Shown: positions 32,332-43,559, counted from the stretch's first letter. The stretch is 64,000 nucleotides of DNA from Selaginella moellendorffii (GCF_000143415.4 NW_003314273.1:2144081-2208080); one strand, 5' to 3'. Made by a program: numbers and translations. Notes: generated by a model not told the origin, from the sequence alone.

Positions 32332-33401
32332 CTAGACCTCGATGTCGTATACGCGGCGAGCCAGGAGCTTGGCCATGGAAGATGTTTCACACTCCTTGTT
32401 GTGCTCAAGGAAGCGTTCCTTGAACTCCTCGTCGTCAGTGGGCACCGCAGCCAGGCTTGCTGCAATCTCTTCCAGTGACATCCCGCGGTTGTCCAGGAAG
32501 CCCCGCCGCAATCTCGACATCCTCGCCATGTAGCAGCCGCGGCTCTCTGGCTCAAAATTCATTGGCGTCACGTAGCGTACTGTGTACCTCGCCGGGTCGG
32601 CGAGCTTGCCCAAGTATTTGCTCACTTCACCCTGCATCTCGAGGACGTAGAAGGTGGAGGGAGGCTGGCCCTGCAGCTGCCGCTCGGCTCGAGCGGACCC
32701 CTCACGAATCGCCTTGTCTATAAACCCATGCATGAGCAACAAAGAACATCGAGAGTGCACTCACATGATCCGCTATCCGGAAGGGGTTCGACAGGAAGCT
32801 CTGAATAGCTGAGCCACAGCCGCGCGTCTAACACGGCAATATAGACGTTCTCCAGGTGTGTAAGGTAAGGGCACACAGTAATAAGAGAAGCAAGCCTTCC
32901 GCCACGGTCACTCAGATCTAGCAGGAGCTGCTCCAGCTCCCCTGCACTTACAGTCCCTGTTGTTTCATTGCTTTTTGTCAGTATTTTGATCTGGCTACCA
33001 GGGAAACATACATCGCTCGAGCGACATCCGTTCTGTGTTGCCGCGGGGGATTTCATCAAGCAAGAAATCCAGCTTTGATGACCACCACCCCTGGTGTTGA
33101 TCTTTATACCGTGCATATGGGTTCCTTTCCTCCAGGCCCTACAGCAGCCAATTAAACTCTACAGCGAGAACACAGTGTGTACCTTGGGGTACTCCTCCAG
33201 GTTGAAACTGGGTACGTATTTCTCCATGTACCACGCCTGGACTGTCTCGAACAGAGCTCCACCCTCCACAGACTGGAAGCAACTGTACCTGAAGGAGGAG
33301 ATGACCCTCCGCAACTCGAGCGTCGCATCCACGGCTTCTCTCAAGCCCGGCGGCGCGGCCCTACGCTTGAAGAGGCGATCCACTTCCTCCTGCTCCTCCA
33401 T
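32332..33401 (-). CDS. Gene X, copy 1: conserved protein of unknown family
   Basis: Four exons, 33401-33183, 33138-33012, 32956-32765 and 32717-32332, all with GT-AG introns in phase, give 307 residues. The protein is soluble-looking and charged, with MEEQEEVDRLFKRRAAPPG at the start, WYMEKYVPSFNLEEYPK in exon 1, LEQLLLDLSDRGGRL in exon 3 and a helical C-terminus ending KLLARRVYDIEV. No signal peptide, membrane segment or motif I can name is present. The second copy at 38692-39787 keeps all exons open and in phase, so the protein is probably functional. Copy 1 is inverted relative to its surroundings in the tandem array. Confidence 0.75.
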
Positions 33402-33451
33402 ATGGCCAACCCTAAAAGGTGTTCAGCCGAGAGAGAATGTTTTAACGGTCC

Positions 33452-35398
33452 CTGCGACATGCCAAGGCATCGTCCCCATCCGTACATAAAACTGGAATTG
33501 CGAAATCTGAGAAGAACGATGAGGAAGTATCAAAAAGATAAAAGGAGAGCGAAGAACATTGAGCGCAGACCACAAAATTCATGCGCCTCCTCCCACGGGT
33601 CTCCAAAGCGCCAGTGACGGCCTTCCGGTTGGCCTGAGAAGGAAGAAGCTAGCGTTTGATCAGTTTTAAAGTTCTCTAGAGGTGTTACCAGGATCTTCTC
33701 TCGATCTTCGAGAGCGTCATTTCTACTGACTCGATGCGTCCAGTGCCGCCGCAGCACCCGCAAGAATCAGTGACACTCAGCCGGTCCTGAAAGCTCCATA
33801 TCAAGTCAACTAGAGATACCCGTGCTCTCGTCATTTCCATGAGTCCGAACTCTGAAATTTCCAAGATAACAACTTTAGATCGGTCCCGCTCAATGGCCTT
33901 GCACTTTCATGACCTGCAGATATACCACAATATCTCAGCTCGCTGACAAAGTTTGGATTCTAGAAGCTTACTTGGACCCTCCGTGTCAACAACTATAATC
34001 CCACCAATGCCCCGTAGCCTCTGTCGCAATCTGCACAGAGAGTTTTTACCTGTCGAGGAGCAGCGAGATTTACTTCTAAGAACACACAGAAATATAAGTT
34101 CCCTGATTACGTCCAAAAGTCTTCACCTTTTGGTATGTTTGAGACGAATCCCGACAAGCGTTTCAACCTGTATATACTCGCTCAAAAAACGAAGACAGCA
34201 TACTATGAAAAACCTTATTGTTGAAGAGATCACCTGAGTACCTGCCCCATGGCCCTTTGCAATAACACAGGGACTGGGTCTTTTCAACCACCACCACCAG
34301 CAACCTCCGCTGTCTCCACACGTCTCCATGAGGCGTGCCAAATCCTTCTTGAGCTCTTCACGACTGCGGCCAACAGCCTCAGTCCTCACGGTAAGACCAA
34401 ATGCAGCTCTCTGGCAAGTTGCTTGAGCCGACTTCTTTCCAGCCTGTTGATCTTGCGAGTAACTCCAATGGTCGAAGCTTGAGGAAGCAATACTTGCACT
34501 ACATCTCTTAACTTCAATACTTCGAGACACTTACCCAGTATCGTCCCGCCAAAGTCACAGTTGCAGTCAGCTGTGGTCCTTTCTGCCGAAGAGCCTCCTC
34601 CTTAACTCGTTGACTTCCCTCCAGGCACCTATCTTCTGCAGGACAGTAGCCTGCAAGCTGCTTGACGACGCCAAGCCAACTTGGAAGTTTAGTTGACAGG
34701 AGCTTCTTGTTCTCGACGACCTCGATTGGTTGCATGGTGCACGGAAGTTGATGAGCTATGTTGCGAGGTTCCGGAACTTCTGGCTCTCGCTCAGGATAAT
34801 GTTCTCGAGCAGCCATGTCTCTTTCCGCTTTGGAAAGAATCTAAAATTTCGGGGACTTGGTCGTGGCGTCAGTCCAGAAACTTGCCTGATCATCTTCCAA
34901 AAACCTTTTGATCCGTGAAACTCTTGCAAAGCCGCCAGAAACGGGTCTTCTTCTCCTCTCGAGGAGAGTTCTAACTTCCGAGGGCGAAGTGTCATGTGTC
35001 GGCACCCGGACAACGTAAGAGTTCGCACCTAGAAACTCTAGAATGAATGAATCAAGCTAGTGAAAATCTCTAAAAATCACGGACGAACCTGTAAGCCATT
35101 TGGAGCTTCAACGATCCATCATCTTTTCCCACGAACCGGCACAGGACCTGTGAGAGTTCTCCAAACTCTCTGTAAGCCTGCGCCAGTCCATGGAAAAACG
35201 ATCCTAGATGGATTAGAATGACGAGGAAACTCAGAGCAAAGTTGTTCTCTATCGGGACAACGGCCGGTGTTGTGTTAGTGGAGATCACTATATCTTCAAC
35301 TATTCTCATTTATCTGTTTTTTCCATGCTTCTGTGACTATGAGCAATCCTTTTTTTTTTCTTTTTGTTTTCGTTATGTTGATTGATCAATCTTTTATT
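33452..35398. other. Decayed coding-like region Y, copy 1
   Basis: Many medium open frames on both strands that shift or stop, for example LRQRLRGIGGIIVVDTEGPS on the minus strand near 34010 and EVPELLALAQDNVLEQPC on the plus strand near 34770. The same sequence in copy 2 (39850-42066) differs by small indels. I could not settle on strand or family. It is probably the remains of one or two genes. A spliced functional gene is possible but not supported. Confidence 0.4.
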
Positions 35399-35409
35399 TT
35401 CTTTTGCAG

Positions 35410-35620
35410 GTGCTAGTGGCAGACGTGAACATTGGATACGAGGACATTGTCAACAGTTGTTAAAGTTTGCTCTCCCGCTGAAAACTTATGTGGGCTTTGG
35501 CACACCAAGTACTGGGATTCAATGACACGAATGTCGAGAACTTGAAGCATTTAGCAAATATGGTGGAAAGCTGAAAAGAGGAATTTGTAAAATTTGATCT
35601 CAACCATCAACAGGTTCCAT
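35410..35620 (+). pseudogene. DEG9-type serine protease C-terminal remnant, copy 1
   Basis: After a CTTTTGCAG acceptor comes VLVADVNIGYEDIVN, then out of register QVLGFNDTNVENLKHLANMV and KEEFVKFDLNHQQ. These match the C-terminal PDZ-region segment of plant DEG9 (family form QVLVSDINIGYEEIVNTQV). The expected continuous junction is broken by about 50 bases, and TGA (35572-35574) replaces the cysteine codon kept in copy 2. No protease domain was found upstream. Confidence 0.7.
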
Positions 35621-35846
35621 ATGGATTCCCGGTTCTCGGGATTTATATTTTATACGTTAAATAATACGTTATTTAGTACGTTAAGTAATACAACAAAATA
35701 AAATATTAGATTAGTAAGGATTTAAAAATTGCAAGCAACACAACTAATGAGATACACTCGTCCAGACACTAAGAATTCTTTTGGATTTTGCTGATGGAAA
35801 CTCGTTTTAATTTGTGAGTTAGGTAAATGAATCTCCTCAAAGGTAA

Positions 35847-36779
35847 ATGAAGCAACAGGGAATTATAATTCTATTTTTTTGGGGTATATGTTTTCTTTCC
35901 CCATCTCACTCCACCATATATCAGTATTTCCACTTTCGTGAGGGTTTGGGTGTGCTTGATTTGGATCAAGCAAGAGAAATTGGATATCGCCTTTCATTGA
36001 TTATGATAACTGGAATACCTCCATATACAAGCACAACACAGGAAGGGTCTACCTTTTCTGCAGAAATCCGAGTTAATATGCAATTGTTAAATCTTGCATT
36101 CTACTTTTTTAGTGCACGCGACCTCACTCTACAATGCTATATAGCATTGGCACCTCCAACTACAAGGGTTTCTAACAATTTAATCCACTTAACACTTGGA
36201 GATACCATGGACCGAATTGCTGATGAAATTCTTAATTTTCGTCCTGCCCTTGGCTTTGTGGTAATTGTTACTGATATTGGGGTGTTTGGAGTCTCTTACC
36301 TGATCCGCAATTATGTAAGACCAAACATTGGCACTAATGAAATTCCAAGCAGGATCAATCTTCAATCTTGCAACCCTTTCTCGGCCATGCTTATTAGTGG
36401 TACGAGGATTAACCCCTTTTCAAGACTTGGTCCTGGGGATCAAATTCATTTAGGAGGGCATACACAAATTGGAGTAATTGTATTGTTCATGGATTATACT
36501 TGCAACTTGATTATCTACATATATACTACTAGCAAGTCACTTTGGACCTCTGAAACTCATGGATTGGGGTTCGATTGCTGGGTGCTCATGCAAGAAGATG
36601 GAAACCTGGTAGTTTATGGATCTCTTGGAACATCATTTTGGTCAAGCTTTTCTTTTTGTGTGCCTTCTCCTGCATGCATTGCTCCATCATTTGTTGCTCT
36701 TGGACCCAGATGCAGGGTTGGTCTGTATAGATATGGTGCTCCAGCAGTTGAAGTCTGGTCACCAGGTGATTTTTGCTAA
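35847..36779 (+). CDS. Secreted protein with bulb-type lectin domain, copy 1
   Basis: A single-exon frame of 310 residues. A signal peptide covers about residues 1-22. Residues 23-185 have no family I recognise, though they include ARDLTLQCYIAL and DTMDRIADEIL. Residues 190-270 form a bulb (GNA-like, mannose-binding) lectin segment with LGPGDQIHLGG and the sugar-site motif QEDGNLVVY at 249-257. A related but altered motif (MDYTCNLIIY) lies at 215-224. No membrane anchor or kinase follows, so a secreted lectin is likely. The frame is intact in both duplicates while neighbours decay. Full carbohydrate binding is uncertain because only one of the repeated motifs looks canonical. Confidence 0.75.
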   Translation: MKQQGIIILFFWGICFLSPSHSTIYQYFHFREGLGVLDLDQAREIGYRLSLIMITGIPPYTSTTQEGSTFSAEIRVNMQLLNLAFYFFSARDLTLQCYIALAPPTTRVSNNLIHLTLGDTMDRIADEILNFRPALGFVVIVTDIGVFGVSYLIRNYVRPNIGTNEIPSRINLQSCNPFSAMLISGTRINPFSRLGPGDQIHLGGHTQIGVIVLFMDYTCNLIIYIYTTSKSLWTSETHGLGFDCWVLMQEDGNLVVYGSLGTSFWSSFSFCVPSPACIAPSFVALGPRCRVGLYRYGAPAVEVWSPGDFC

Positions 36780-36902
36780 ATTCACATAAAAAGTGCTTTG
36801 AATAAATTTTAAAGAATAAAATGTGAACTAAACCATTGGAAGTGCTTGATGTCTTGCAATTTTGCTAGTTTGGTAGAATTTTCCTCTTCCATGCATGCGT
36901 TA

Positions 36903-38043
36903 TGGATCGCCATTCTCGCGAGCGTCACCACTGGGCTTCGACGCATTCCTTGGCCGATGAATACTGTTTGAAGGGACACTACTTCTTTCACAGGGAGGAA
37001 GACTCGGCTTGCAAGGGAAAGAGGCTACTGGAGCCTTTTCGGTGCAGCAATCTGTGGATTTCATCTCTTTCGAGGCAGGGAGAAGAAGGGTCGAGCGCGC
37101 CATGCTTGCATCCAGCGCGGGTTTGGCCTATTTCCTTAGCAACTTATTTCGATTCGAGGTAAGCTTCTCTCTTCTCAATTCTTACTCCACAGTCTTACTT
37201 TGGATGCTTCTTTCTGCTTCCTATTGTCATCTTCGGGGCGTGGCCACTGGTCGCAAAACAATGAATGTTTTCATCTTTGCTGTATTCGAATTACATTTGT
37301 TCTCTAGGCGATCACAGCCTTGCTTCTTCACGTCATTGCTGGACTCTTTCTTACGTCGTACACAGATTTGGATATCTCACAGAACTTTTGGAATTCTTCG
37401 TCTAGTTGATGCACGGATTTCTCGGCGTTGCCATGGGTGCTTTGTGGAGTCGCTCGCTCGCTTGCTAGATTTCCATTTTCTAACACGTTGCTGCTCAGAT
37501 GGAGAATCAACTGGAGCGTCTTGATCCTTGCTTGTACACTGGTATGCACGAAACTCTTTGCTTTTGGCTCGATGTTCTCACTGTCTGGAGTTGCAGGTCC
37601 GTGCTGTTGGAGCGATTGGCTTTGTGTTTCTGTGCTCTTGGCTGGTCAAGGATAACACCCTCAACTTGGTACAAAGAAATTCATTTGGCTTACCTTGACC
37701 AAATGTTCCTCTTCTTTTGCAGATCACCATAGACACCCATGCTTCGCTCTCGTACATGGTGGCCGCAGTGGGGATCAATATCTCGCTTACCTCGCTTACA
37801 ATGCCGACCATCTATGCTGTGTTCACGTCCTTGGTAAAGTTTCTCCCAGTTTTAGAGCGCCTCTAGCTTATCGTGAACTGCGCATCGCTTGTTTTCCTCC
37901 TCCATGTTTTGTACGCGATGATAGTTCAGGGCCTGGGAATCAAGTCGTCACTGGCGGTTCCTGGCTGGATGTCGAGATCCATGTAAAATCAAAGGATGCT
38001 TACCCGGAATTCATCCTTTTGTACAGACACCATTTCTGGCGTT
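36903..38043 (+). CDS. Multi-spanning membrane protein gene, family unknown, copy 1
   Basis: A series of short exon-like blocks with good splice sites encodes hydrophobic segments: MLASSAGLAYFLSNLFRFE followed by a GTAAGC donor at about 37159, AITALLLHVIAGLFLTS after TTCTCTAG (about 37308), MHGFLGVAMGAL, MENQLERLDPCLYTG, VRAVGAIGFVFLCSWLV (about 37599), ITIDTHASLSYMVAAVGINI with TMPTIYAVFTSL (about 37725) and LIVNCASLVFLLHVLYAMIV (about 37868). This looks like a protein with five or six membrane helices. I could not fix the start codon or every junction and do not recognise the family. Copy 2 has lost part of the sixth block. Confidence 0.5.
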
Positions 38044-38082
38044 GATATAAAAATCGGGGATGGTGAAAATTCCAGCTTTAAG

Positions 38083-38169
38083 TTAGAGCACGTTCTCTCT
38101 GTTTATCAAGAACGATGCCCAAGCCTCGCTCGAAGGAGCTACAGGCTGAACCCAGTGACCAGGAGTTCG
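38083..38169 (-). pseudogene. Orphan last exon of the U11/U12-59K-like gene
   Basis: On the minus strand it reads RTPGHWVQPVAPSSEAWAS then FLINREN and a stop at 38083-38085, nearly identical to the true last exon at 44702-44789. There is no upstream 59K exon: at 38170 it abuts the duplicated Toc 5' end. It is the duplication junction. Confidence 0.85.
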
Positions 38170-38345
38170 GCTGGGGCGGACAATGGCGCTACCAGTGCCC
38201 TGTCCGCGGCCTCCATTGGATCCGGTGGGAGAGACCCGCTAGAACCCTAAAACATTGGTTCCTCGCATTGCCTCGCACGTCTTGGATAAGGTAGATATTT
38301 TTATGAAGAATGTTAAATGGATCTACTTTTATAATTATTCTAGCA
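38170..38345 (-). pseudogene. Duplicated Toc GTPase 5' coding end and upstream region
   Basis: The minus strand has the Toc ATG (38214-38216) and about 15 codons (MEAADRALVAPLSAP), then runs directly into the orphan 59K exon in another frame and stops. The upstream sequence to about 38345 matches 31860-32020. Confidence 0.85.
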
Positions 38346-38691
38346 TATTCGGAAGTATGTTTAAGTTACTTTCACCTCGTAAGATATGAAGTTTATGTTC
38401 GTTAACAAATAGGGTTTATATTATGGAATCTAATTAAAATGATTTCTGTATACTGTTATTAAAGTGATCCGGATATTAAATCAAACTCTCCAACAATGTT
38501 CAATCCTTTTCCTGTAAAGCCTATGTAACAGTTTTCTTGCTCACCTCCTCCTGTACTTGCCTCTTGCTGTCAAGTTGCGTGGGTATTTTTGAGGATTTGT
38601 GGTCCTCATATGATATGTTAAGTCATCTTATACTCCTCTGGGGACCGTTAAAACATTCTCTCTCGGCTGAACACCTTTTAGGGTTGGCCAT

Positions 38692-39787
38692 ATGGAGGAG
38701 CAGGAGGAAGTGGATCGCCTCTTCAAGCGTAGGGCCGCGCCGCCGGGCTTGAGAGAAGCCGTGGATGCGACGCTCGAGTTGCGGAGGGTCATCTCCTCCT
38801 TCAGGTACAGTTGCTTCCAGTCTGTGGAGGGTGGAGCTCTGTTCGAGACAGTCCAGGCGTGGTACATGGAGAAATACGTACCCAGTTTCAACCTGGAGGA
38901 GTACCCCAAGGTACACACTGTGTCTTTCTCTCGCTGTAGAGTTTAATTTGCTGCTGTAGGGCCTGGAGGAAAGGAACCCATATGCACGGTATAAAGATCA
39001 ACACCCAAAGGCTACGGAGGGGTGGTGGTCATCAAAGCTAGATTTCTTGCTTGATGAAATCCCCCGCGGCAACACAGAACGGATGTCGCTCGAGCGATGT
39101 AAGTTTCCCTTGTAGCCAGATCAAAATATTTACAAGAAGCAATGAAACAACAGGGACTGTAAGTGCAGCGGAGCTGGAGCAGCTCCTGCTAGATCTGAGT
39201 GACCGTGGCGGAAGGCTTGCTCCTCTTATTACTGTGTGCCCTTACCTTACACACTTAGAGAACATCTATATTGCCGTGTTGGACGCGCGGCTGTGGCTCA
39301 GCTATTCAGAGCTTTCTGTCGAACCCCTTCCGGATAGCGGGTCATGTGAGTGAGCCTTCAGCACTCTCGATGTTCTTTGTTGTTCATGCATGGGTTTATA
39401 GACAAGGCGATTCGTGAGGGGTCCGCTCGAGCCGAGCGGCAGCTGCAGGGCCAGCCTCCCTCCACCTTCTACGTCCTCGAGATGCAGGGTGAAGTGAGCA
39501 AATACTTGGGCAAGCTCGCCGACCCGGCGAGGTACACAGTACGCTACGTGACGCCAATGAATTTTGAGCCAGAGAGCCGCGGCTGCTACATGGCGAGGAT
39601 GTCGAGATTGCGGCGGGGCTTCCTGGACAACCGCGGGATGTCACTGGAAGAGATTGCAGCAAGCCTGGCTGCGGTGCCCACTGACGACGAGGAGTTCAAG
39701 GAACGCTTCCTCGAGCACAACAAGGAGTGTGAAACATCGTCCATGGCCAAGCTCCTGGCTCGCCGCGTATACAACATCGAGGTCTAG
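38692..39787 (+). CDS. Gene X, copy 2
   Basis: Exons 38692-38910, 38960-39098, 39154-39345 and 39402-39787 give 311 residues. All four exon boundaries match copy 1. Differences are an in-frame gain of four codons in exon 2 (DQHPKATEGWW against DQHQGWW) and scattered substitutions such as VYDIEV to VYNIEV. Maintenance of every splice site and frame in two diverged copies argues that both encode protein. The function is unknown. It lies on the plus strand, whereas copy 1 is on the minus strand. Confidence 0.75.
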
Positions 39788-39828
39788 CGATGTTGTGTGT
39801 TTCTTTCAGTTGTTGGAATCAAAACAAG

Positions 39829-42066
39829 AAAAATATCTGCTTTTCTTGCGACATGCCATACATAAAACTGGAATTGTTCCTTGCGTCGAGTTCGTTTCTC
39901 ACTTGGATTCTCCTCCCAGGAAATCTGAGAAGAACGATGAGGAAGTATCAAAAAGATAAAAGGAGAGCGAAGAACATTGAGCGCAGAGCATGCGCCTCCT
40001 CCCACGGGTCTCCAAAGCACTATTGACGGCCTTCCGGTTGGCCTGAGAAGGAAGAAGCTAGCGTTTGATCAGTTTTAAAGTGCTCTAGAGATGTTACCAG
40101 GATCTTCTCTCGATCTTCGAGAGCGTCATTTCTACTGACTCGATGCGTCCAGTGCCGCCGCAGCACCCGCATGAATCAGTGACCCTCGAGGTGACACTCA
40201 GCCGGTCCTGAAAGCTCCATATCAAGTCAACTGTCACGAAGAAAACTGATAAACAACAAGATGAGATACCCGTGCTCTCGTCATTTCCATGAGTCCGAAC
40301 TCTGAAATTTCCAAGATAACAACTTTAGATCGGTCCCGCTCAATGGCACTTTCATGACCTGCAGATATCCCACAATATCCCGGCTCGCTGACAAAGTTTG
40401 GATTCTAGAAGCTTACTTGGATCCTCCTTGTCAACAACTATAATCCCACCAATGCCCCGTAGCCTCTGTCGCAATCTGCACAGAGAGTTTTTACCTGTCG
40501 AGGAGCAGCGAGATTTACTTTTAAGAACACACAGAAATATAAGTTCCTTGATTACGTCCAAAAGTCTTCACCTTTTGGTATGTTTGAGACGAATCCACGA
40601 CAAACGTTTCAACCTGTATATACTGGTTCAAAGAACGAAGACAGCATACTATGAAAAACCTTATTGTTGAAGAGATCACCTGAGTACCTGCCCCATGGCC
40701 CTTTGCAACACAGGGACCGGGTCTTTTCAACCACCACCACCAGCAACCTCCGCTGTCTCCACACGTCTCCATGAGGCGTGCCAATTCCTTCTTGAGCTCT
40801 TCACGACTGCGGCCAACAGCCTCAGTCCTCACGGTAATACCAAATGCAGCTCTCTGGCAAGCTACTTGAGCCGACTTCTTTCCAGCCTGTTGATCTTGCG
40901 AGTAACTCCAGTGGTCGAAGCTTGAGGAACCAGTACCTGCACTACATCTCTTAACTTCACACATTCTTTCTCTAATACTTCGAGACACTTACCCAGTATC
41001 GTCCCGCCAAAGTCACAGGTGGTCCTTTCTTCCGAAGAGCCTCCTTCTTAACTCGTTGACTTCCCTCCAGGCACCTATCTTCCGCAGGACAGTAGCCGGC
41101 TTTACGCTTGTCTTCCATCGATCTGTTCCATCTCCTCCCCGTTTGGATCGTCCACAGTTTCTTCACTTTGCTGTTTCTCAAACTATCCTCCTCGTTCCCC
41201 TGAGCTTTATCGTCAACGGGATTTTTGTGGAGATTGGATCTTCTAAGACGGCATTTCTGGAAGTTAACATGCAGTAATACCTGCAAGCTGCTTCACGACG
41301 CCGAGGTAGACGTTGCCAACTTGGAAGTTCAGTTGACAAGAGCTTCTTGTTCTCGACGACCTGCACGGAAGTTGATGAGCTATGTCACGAGGTTCCGGAA
41401 CTTCTGGCTCTCGCTCAGGAAAATGCTCTCGAGCAGCCATGTCTCTTTCCGCTTTGGAAAGAATCTAAAATTTCGGCCACTTGGTCGTGGCGTTAGTCCG
41501 GAAACTTGCCTGATCATCTTCCAAAAACCTTTTGATCTGTGAAACTCTTGCAAAGCTGCCAGAAACGGGTCTTCCTCTCCTCTTGAGACATGGAGAGTTC
41601 TAACTTCCGAGGGCGAAGAGTCGTATGTCGGCACCCGGACAACGTAAGAGTTCGCACCTAGAAACTCTAGAATGAATGAATCAAGCTAGTGAAAATCTCT
41701 AAAAATCACGGACGAACCTGTAAGCCATTTGGAGCTTCAACGATCCATCATCCTTTACCACGAACCGACACAAGACCTGTGAGAGTTCTCCAAACTCGCT
41801 GTAAGCCTGCGCCAGTCCATGGAAAAACGATCCTAAGATCATGAGCCAGAGAAAAGTCTAGATGGATTAGAATGACCAGGAAACTCATAGCAAAGTTGTT
41901 CTCTATCGGGACAACGGCGGGTGTTGTGTTAGTGGAGATCACTATCGTTCCGAGGTAACTATTCTCATTTATCTGTTTTTTCCATGCTTCTGTGTGCAGT
42001 ATAATCTTTTTTTTTTCTTTTTGTTTTCGTTATGTTGATTGATCAATCTTTTATTTTCTTTTGCAG
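39829..42066. other. Decayed coding-like region Y, copy 2
   Basis: Direct-orientation counterpart of 33452-35398 with small insertions, such as about 180 extra bases near 41097-41275. Readable pieces include CKLLHDAEVDVANLEVQL (plus strand, near 41283) and GIGGIIVVDKEDPSKLL (minus strand). Frames are broken as in copy 1 and the family is not identified. Confidence 0.4.
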
Positions 42067-42280
42067 GTGCTAGTGGCAGACGTGAACATTGGATACGAGG
42101 ACATTGTCAACAGTTGTTAAAGTTTGCTCTCCCGCTGAAAACTTATATGGGCTTTGGCGCACCAAGTACTGGGATTCAATGGCACTAATGTCGAGAACTT
42201 GAAGCATTTAGCAAATGTGGTGGAGAGCTGCAAAGAGGAGTTTGTCAAATTTGATCTCAACCATCAACATGTTCCATAGC
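42067..42280 (+). pseudogene. DEG9-type protease remnant, copy 2
   Basis: Same segment as 35410-35620: VLVADVNIGYEDIVN after TTTTGCAG, then ENLKHLANVVESCKEEFVKF, with the cysteine codon TGC intact where copy 1 has TGA. The 50-base break in the middle is shared, so that lesion predates the duplication. Confidence 0.7.
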
Positions 42281-42506
42281 TCAAAGAATGGAGTCCCGGT
42301 TCTCGGGAATATTTTTTTATACGTTATGTTATTTAGTACGTTAAGTAATACATCAAAATAAAATATTAAATTAGTAAGGATTTAAAAATTGCAAGCAACA
42401 CAACTAATGAGATACACTTGTCCAGACACTAAGAATTCTTTTGGATTTTGCCGATGGAAACTTGTTTTAATTTGTGAGTTAGGTAAATGAATCTTCTTAA
42501 AGGTAA

Positions 42507-43439
42507 ATGAAGCAACAAATTATAATTATATTTTTTTGGGGTATATGTTCTCTTTCCCCATCTCACTCCACCATATATCAGTATTTCCACTTTCGTGAAG
42601 GTTTGGGTGTGCTTGATATGGATCAAGCAGGAGAAGTTGGACACCACCTTTCATTGGTTATGATAGCTGGAATACCTCTATATACATCTACAAGCACAAC
42701 ACAGGAAGGGTCTACCTTTTCTGCAGAAATCCAAGCTAATAGGCAATTGTTTAATCTTGCATTCTACTTTTTTAGTGCACGTGACCTCACTCTACAATGC
42801 TATATAGCATTGGGAACTCCAACTACAAGGGTTTCTAACAATTTAATCCACGAAACACTAGGAGATACCATGGACCGAATTGCTGATGAAATTCTTAATT
42901 CTCGTCCTGCCCTTGGCTTTGTGATAATTGTTACTGATATTGGGGTGTTTGGAGTCTCTTACATGATTCGCAATTATGTAAGACCACACATTGGCACTAA
43001 TGATTCAAGCAGGATTAATCTTCAATCTTGCAACCCTTTCTCGGCCATGCTTGTTAGTGGTACCAGGATTAACCCCTTTTCAAGGCTTGGTCCTGGGGAT
43101 CAAATTCATTTAGGAGGGAATACACAAATTGGAGTAATCGTATTGTTCATGGATTACACTTGCAACTTGATTATCTACATATATACTACTAGCAAGTCAC
43201 TTTGGACCTCTGAAACTCATGGATTTGGGTTCGATTGCTATGTGCTCATGCAAGAAGATGGGAACCTGGTAATCTATGGATCACTTGGAACATCATTTTG
43301 GTCAAGCTTTTCTTTTTGTGTGCCTTCTCCTACATGCATTGCTCCATCATTTGTTGCTCTTGGACCCAGATGCAGGGTTGGTGTGTATAGATATGGTGCT
43401 CCGGCAGTTGAAGTCTGGTCACCAGGTGATTTTTGCTAA
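42507..43439 (+). CDS. Secreted protein with bulb-type lectin domain, copy 2
   Basis: 310 residues, the same length as copy 1, with signal peptide, unknown N-terminal region and lectin motif QEDGNLVIY. Compensating small indels occur (TSTSTTQ against TSTTQ, TNDSSR against TNEIPSR), all multiples of three. Substitutions cluster in the first half (for example AGEVGHHLSLVMIA against AREIGYRLSLIMIT), and the lectin half is nearly unchanged. This pattern points to selection on the lectin part in both copies. Confidence 0.75.
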   Translation: MKQQIIIIFFWGICSLSPSHSTIYQYFHFREGLGVLDMDQAGEVGHHLSLVMIAGIPLYTSTSTTQEGSTFSAEIQANRQLFNLAFYFFSARDLTLQCYIALGTPTTRVSNNLIHETLGDTMDRIADEILNSRPALGFVIIVTDIGVFGVSYMIRNYVRPHIGTNDSSRINLQSCNPFSAMLVSGTRINPFSRLGPGDQIHLGGNTQIGVIVLFMDYTCNLIIYIYTTSKSLWTSETHGFGFDCYVLMQEDGNLVIYGSLGTSFWSSFSFCVPSPTCIAPSFVALGPRCRVGVYRYGAPAVEVWSPGDFC

Positions 43440-43559
43440 ATTCACATAAAAAGTGCTTTGAATAAATTTTAAAGAATAAAATGTAAACTAAACCATTGGA
43501 AGTTGTCTTGCAATTTTGCTAGTTTGGTAGAATTTTCTTCTTCCATGTGTGCCTTGGTG

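Larger units (their letters stand above)
31813..38169. repeat. Tandem duplication 1, unit 1 (6,357 bp)
   Basis: Starts inside the coding 5' end of the Toc gene and ends inside a copy of the last exon of the 59K gene. The same order returns in unit 2 from 38170: Toc 5' end, gene X, decayed region, DEG9 remnant, lectin, membrane-protein gene, 59K last exon. The offset of 6,357 bp is direct from aligned bases (31813 to 38170). Confidence 0.9.

Noticed and set aside
34756-35028. Minus-strand frame with LAALQEFHGSKGFWKMIRQ as a separate gene
   Set aside because: The frame is not kept cleanly with its neighbours, and the opposite strand reads equally well; left in unidentified region Y.
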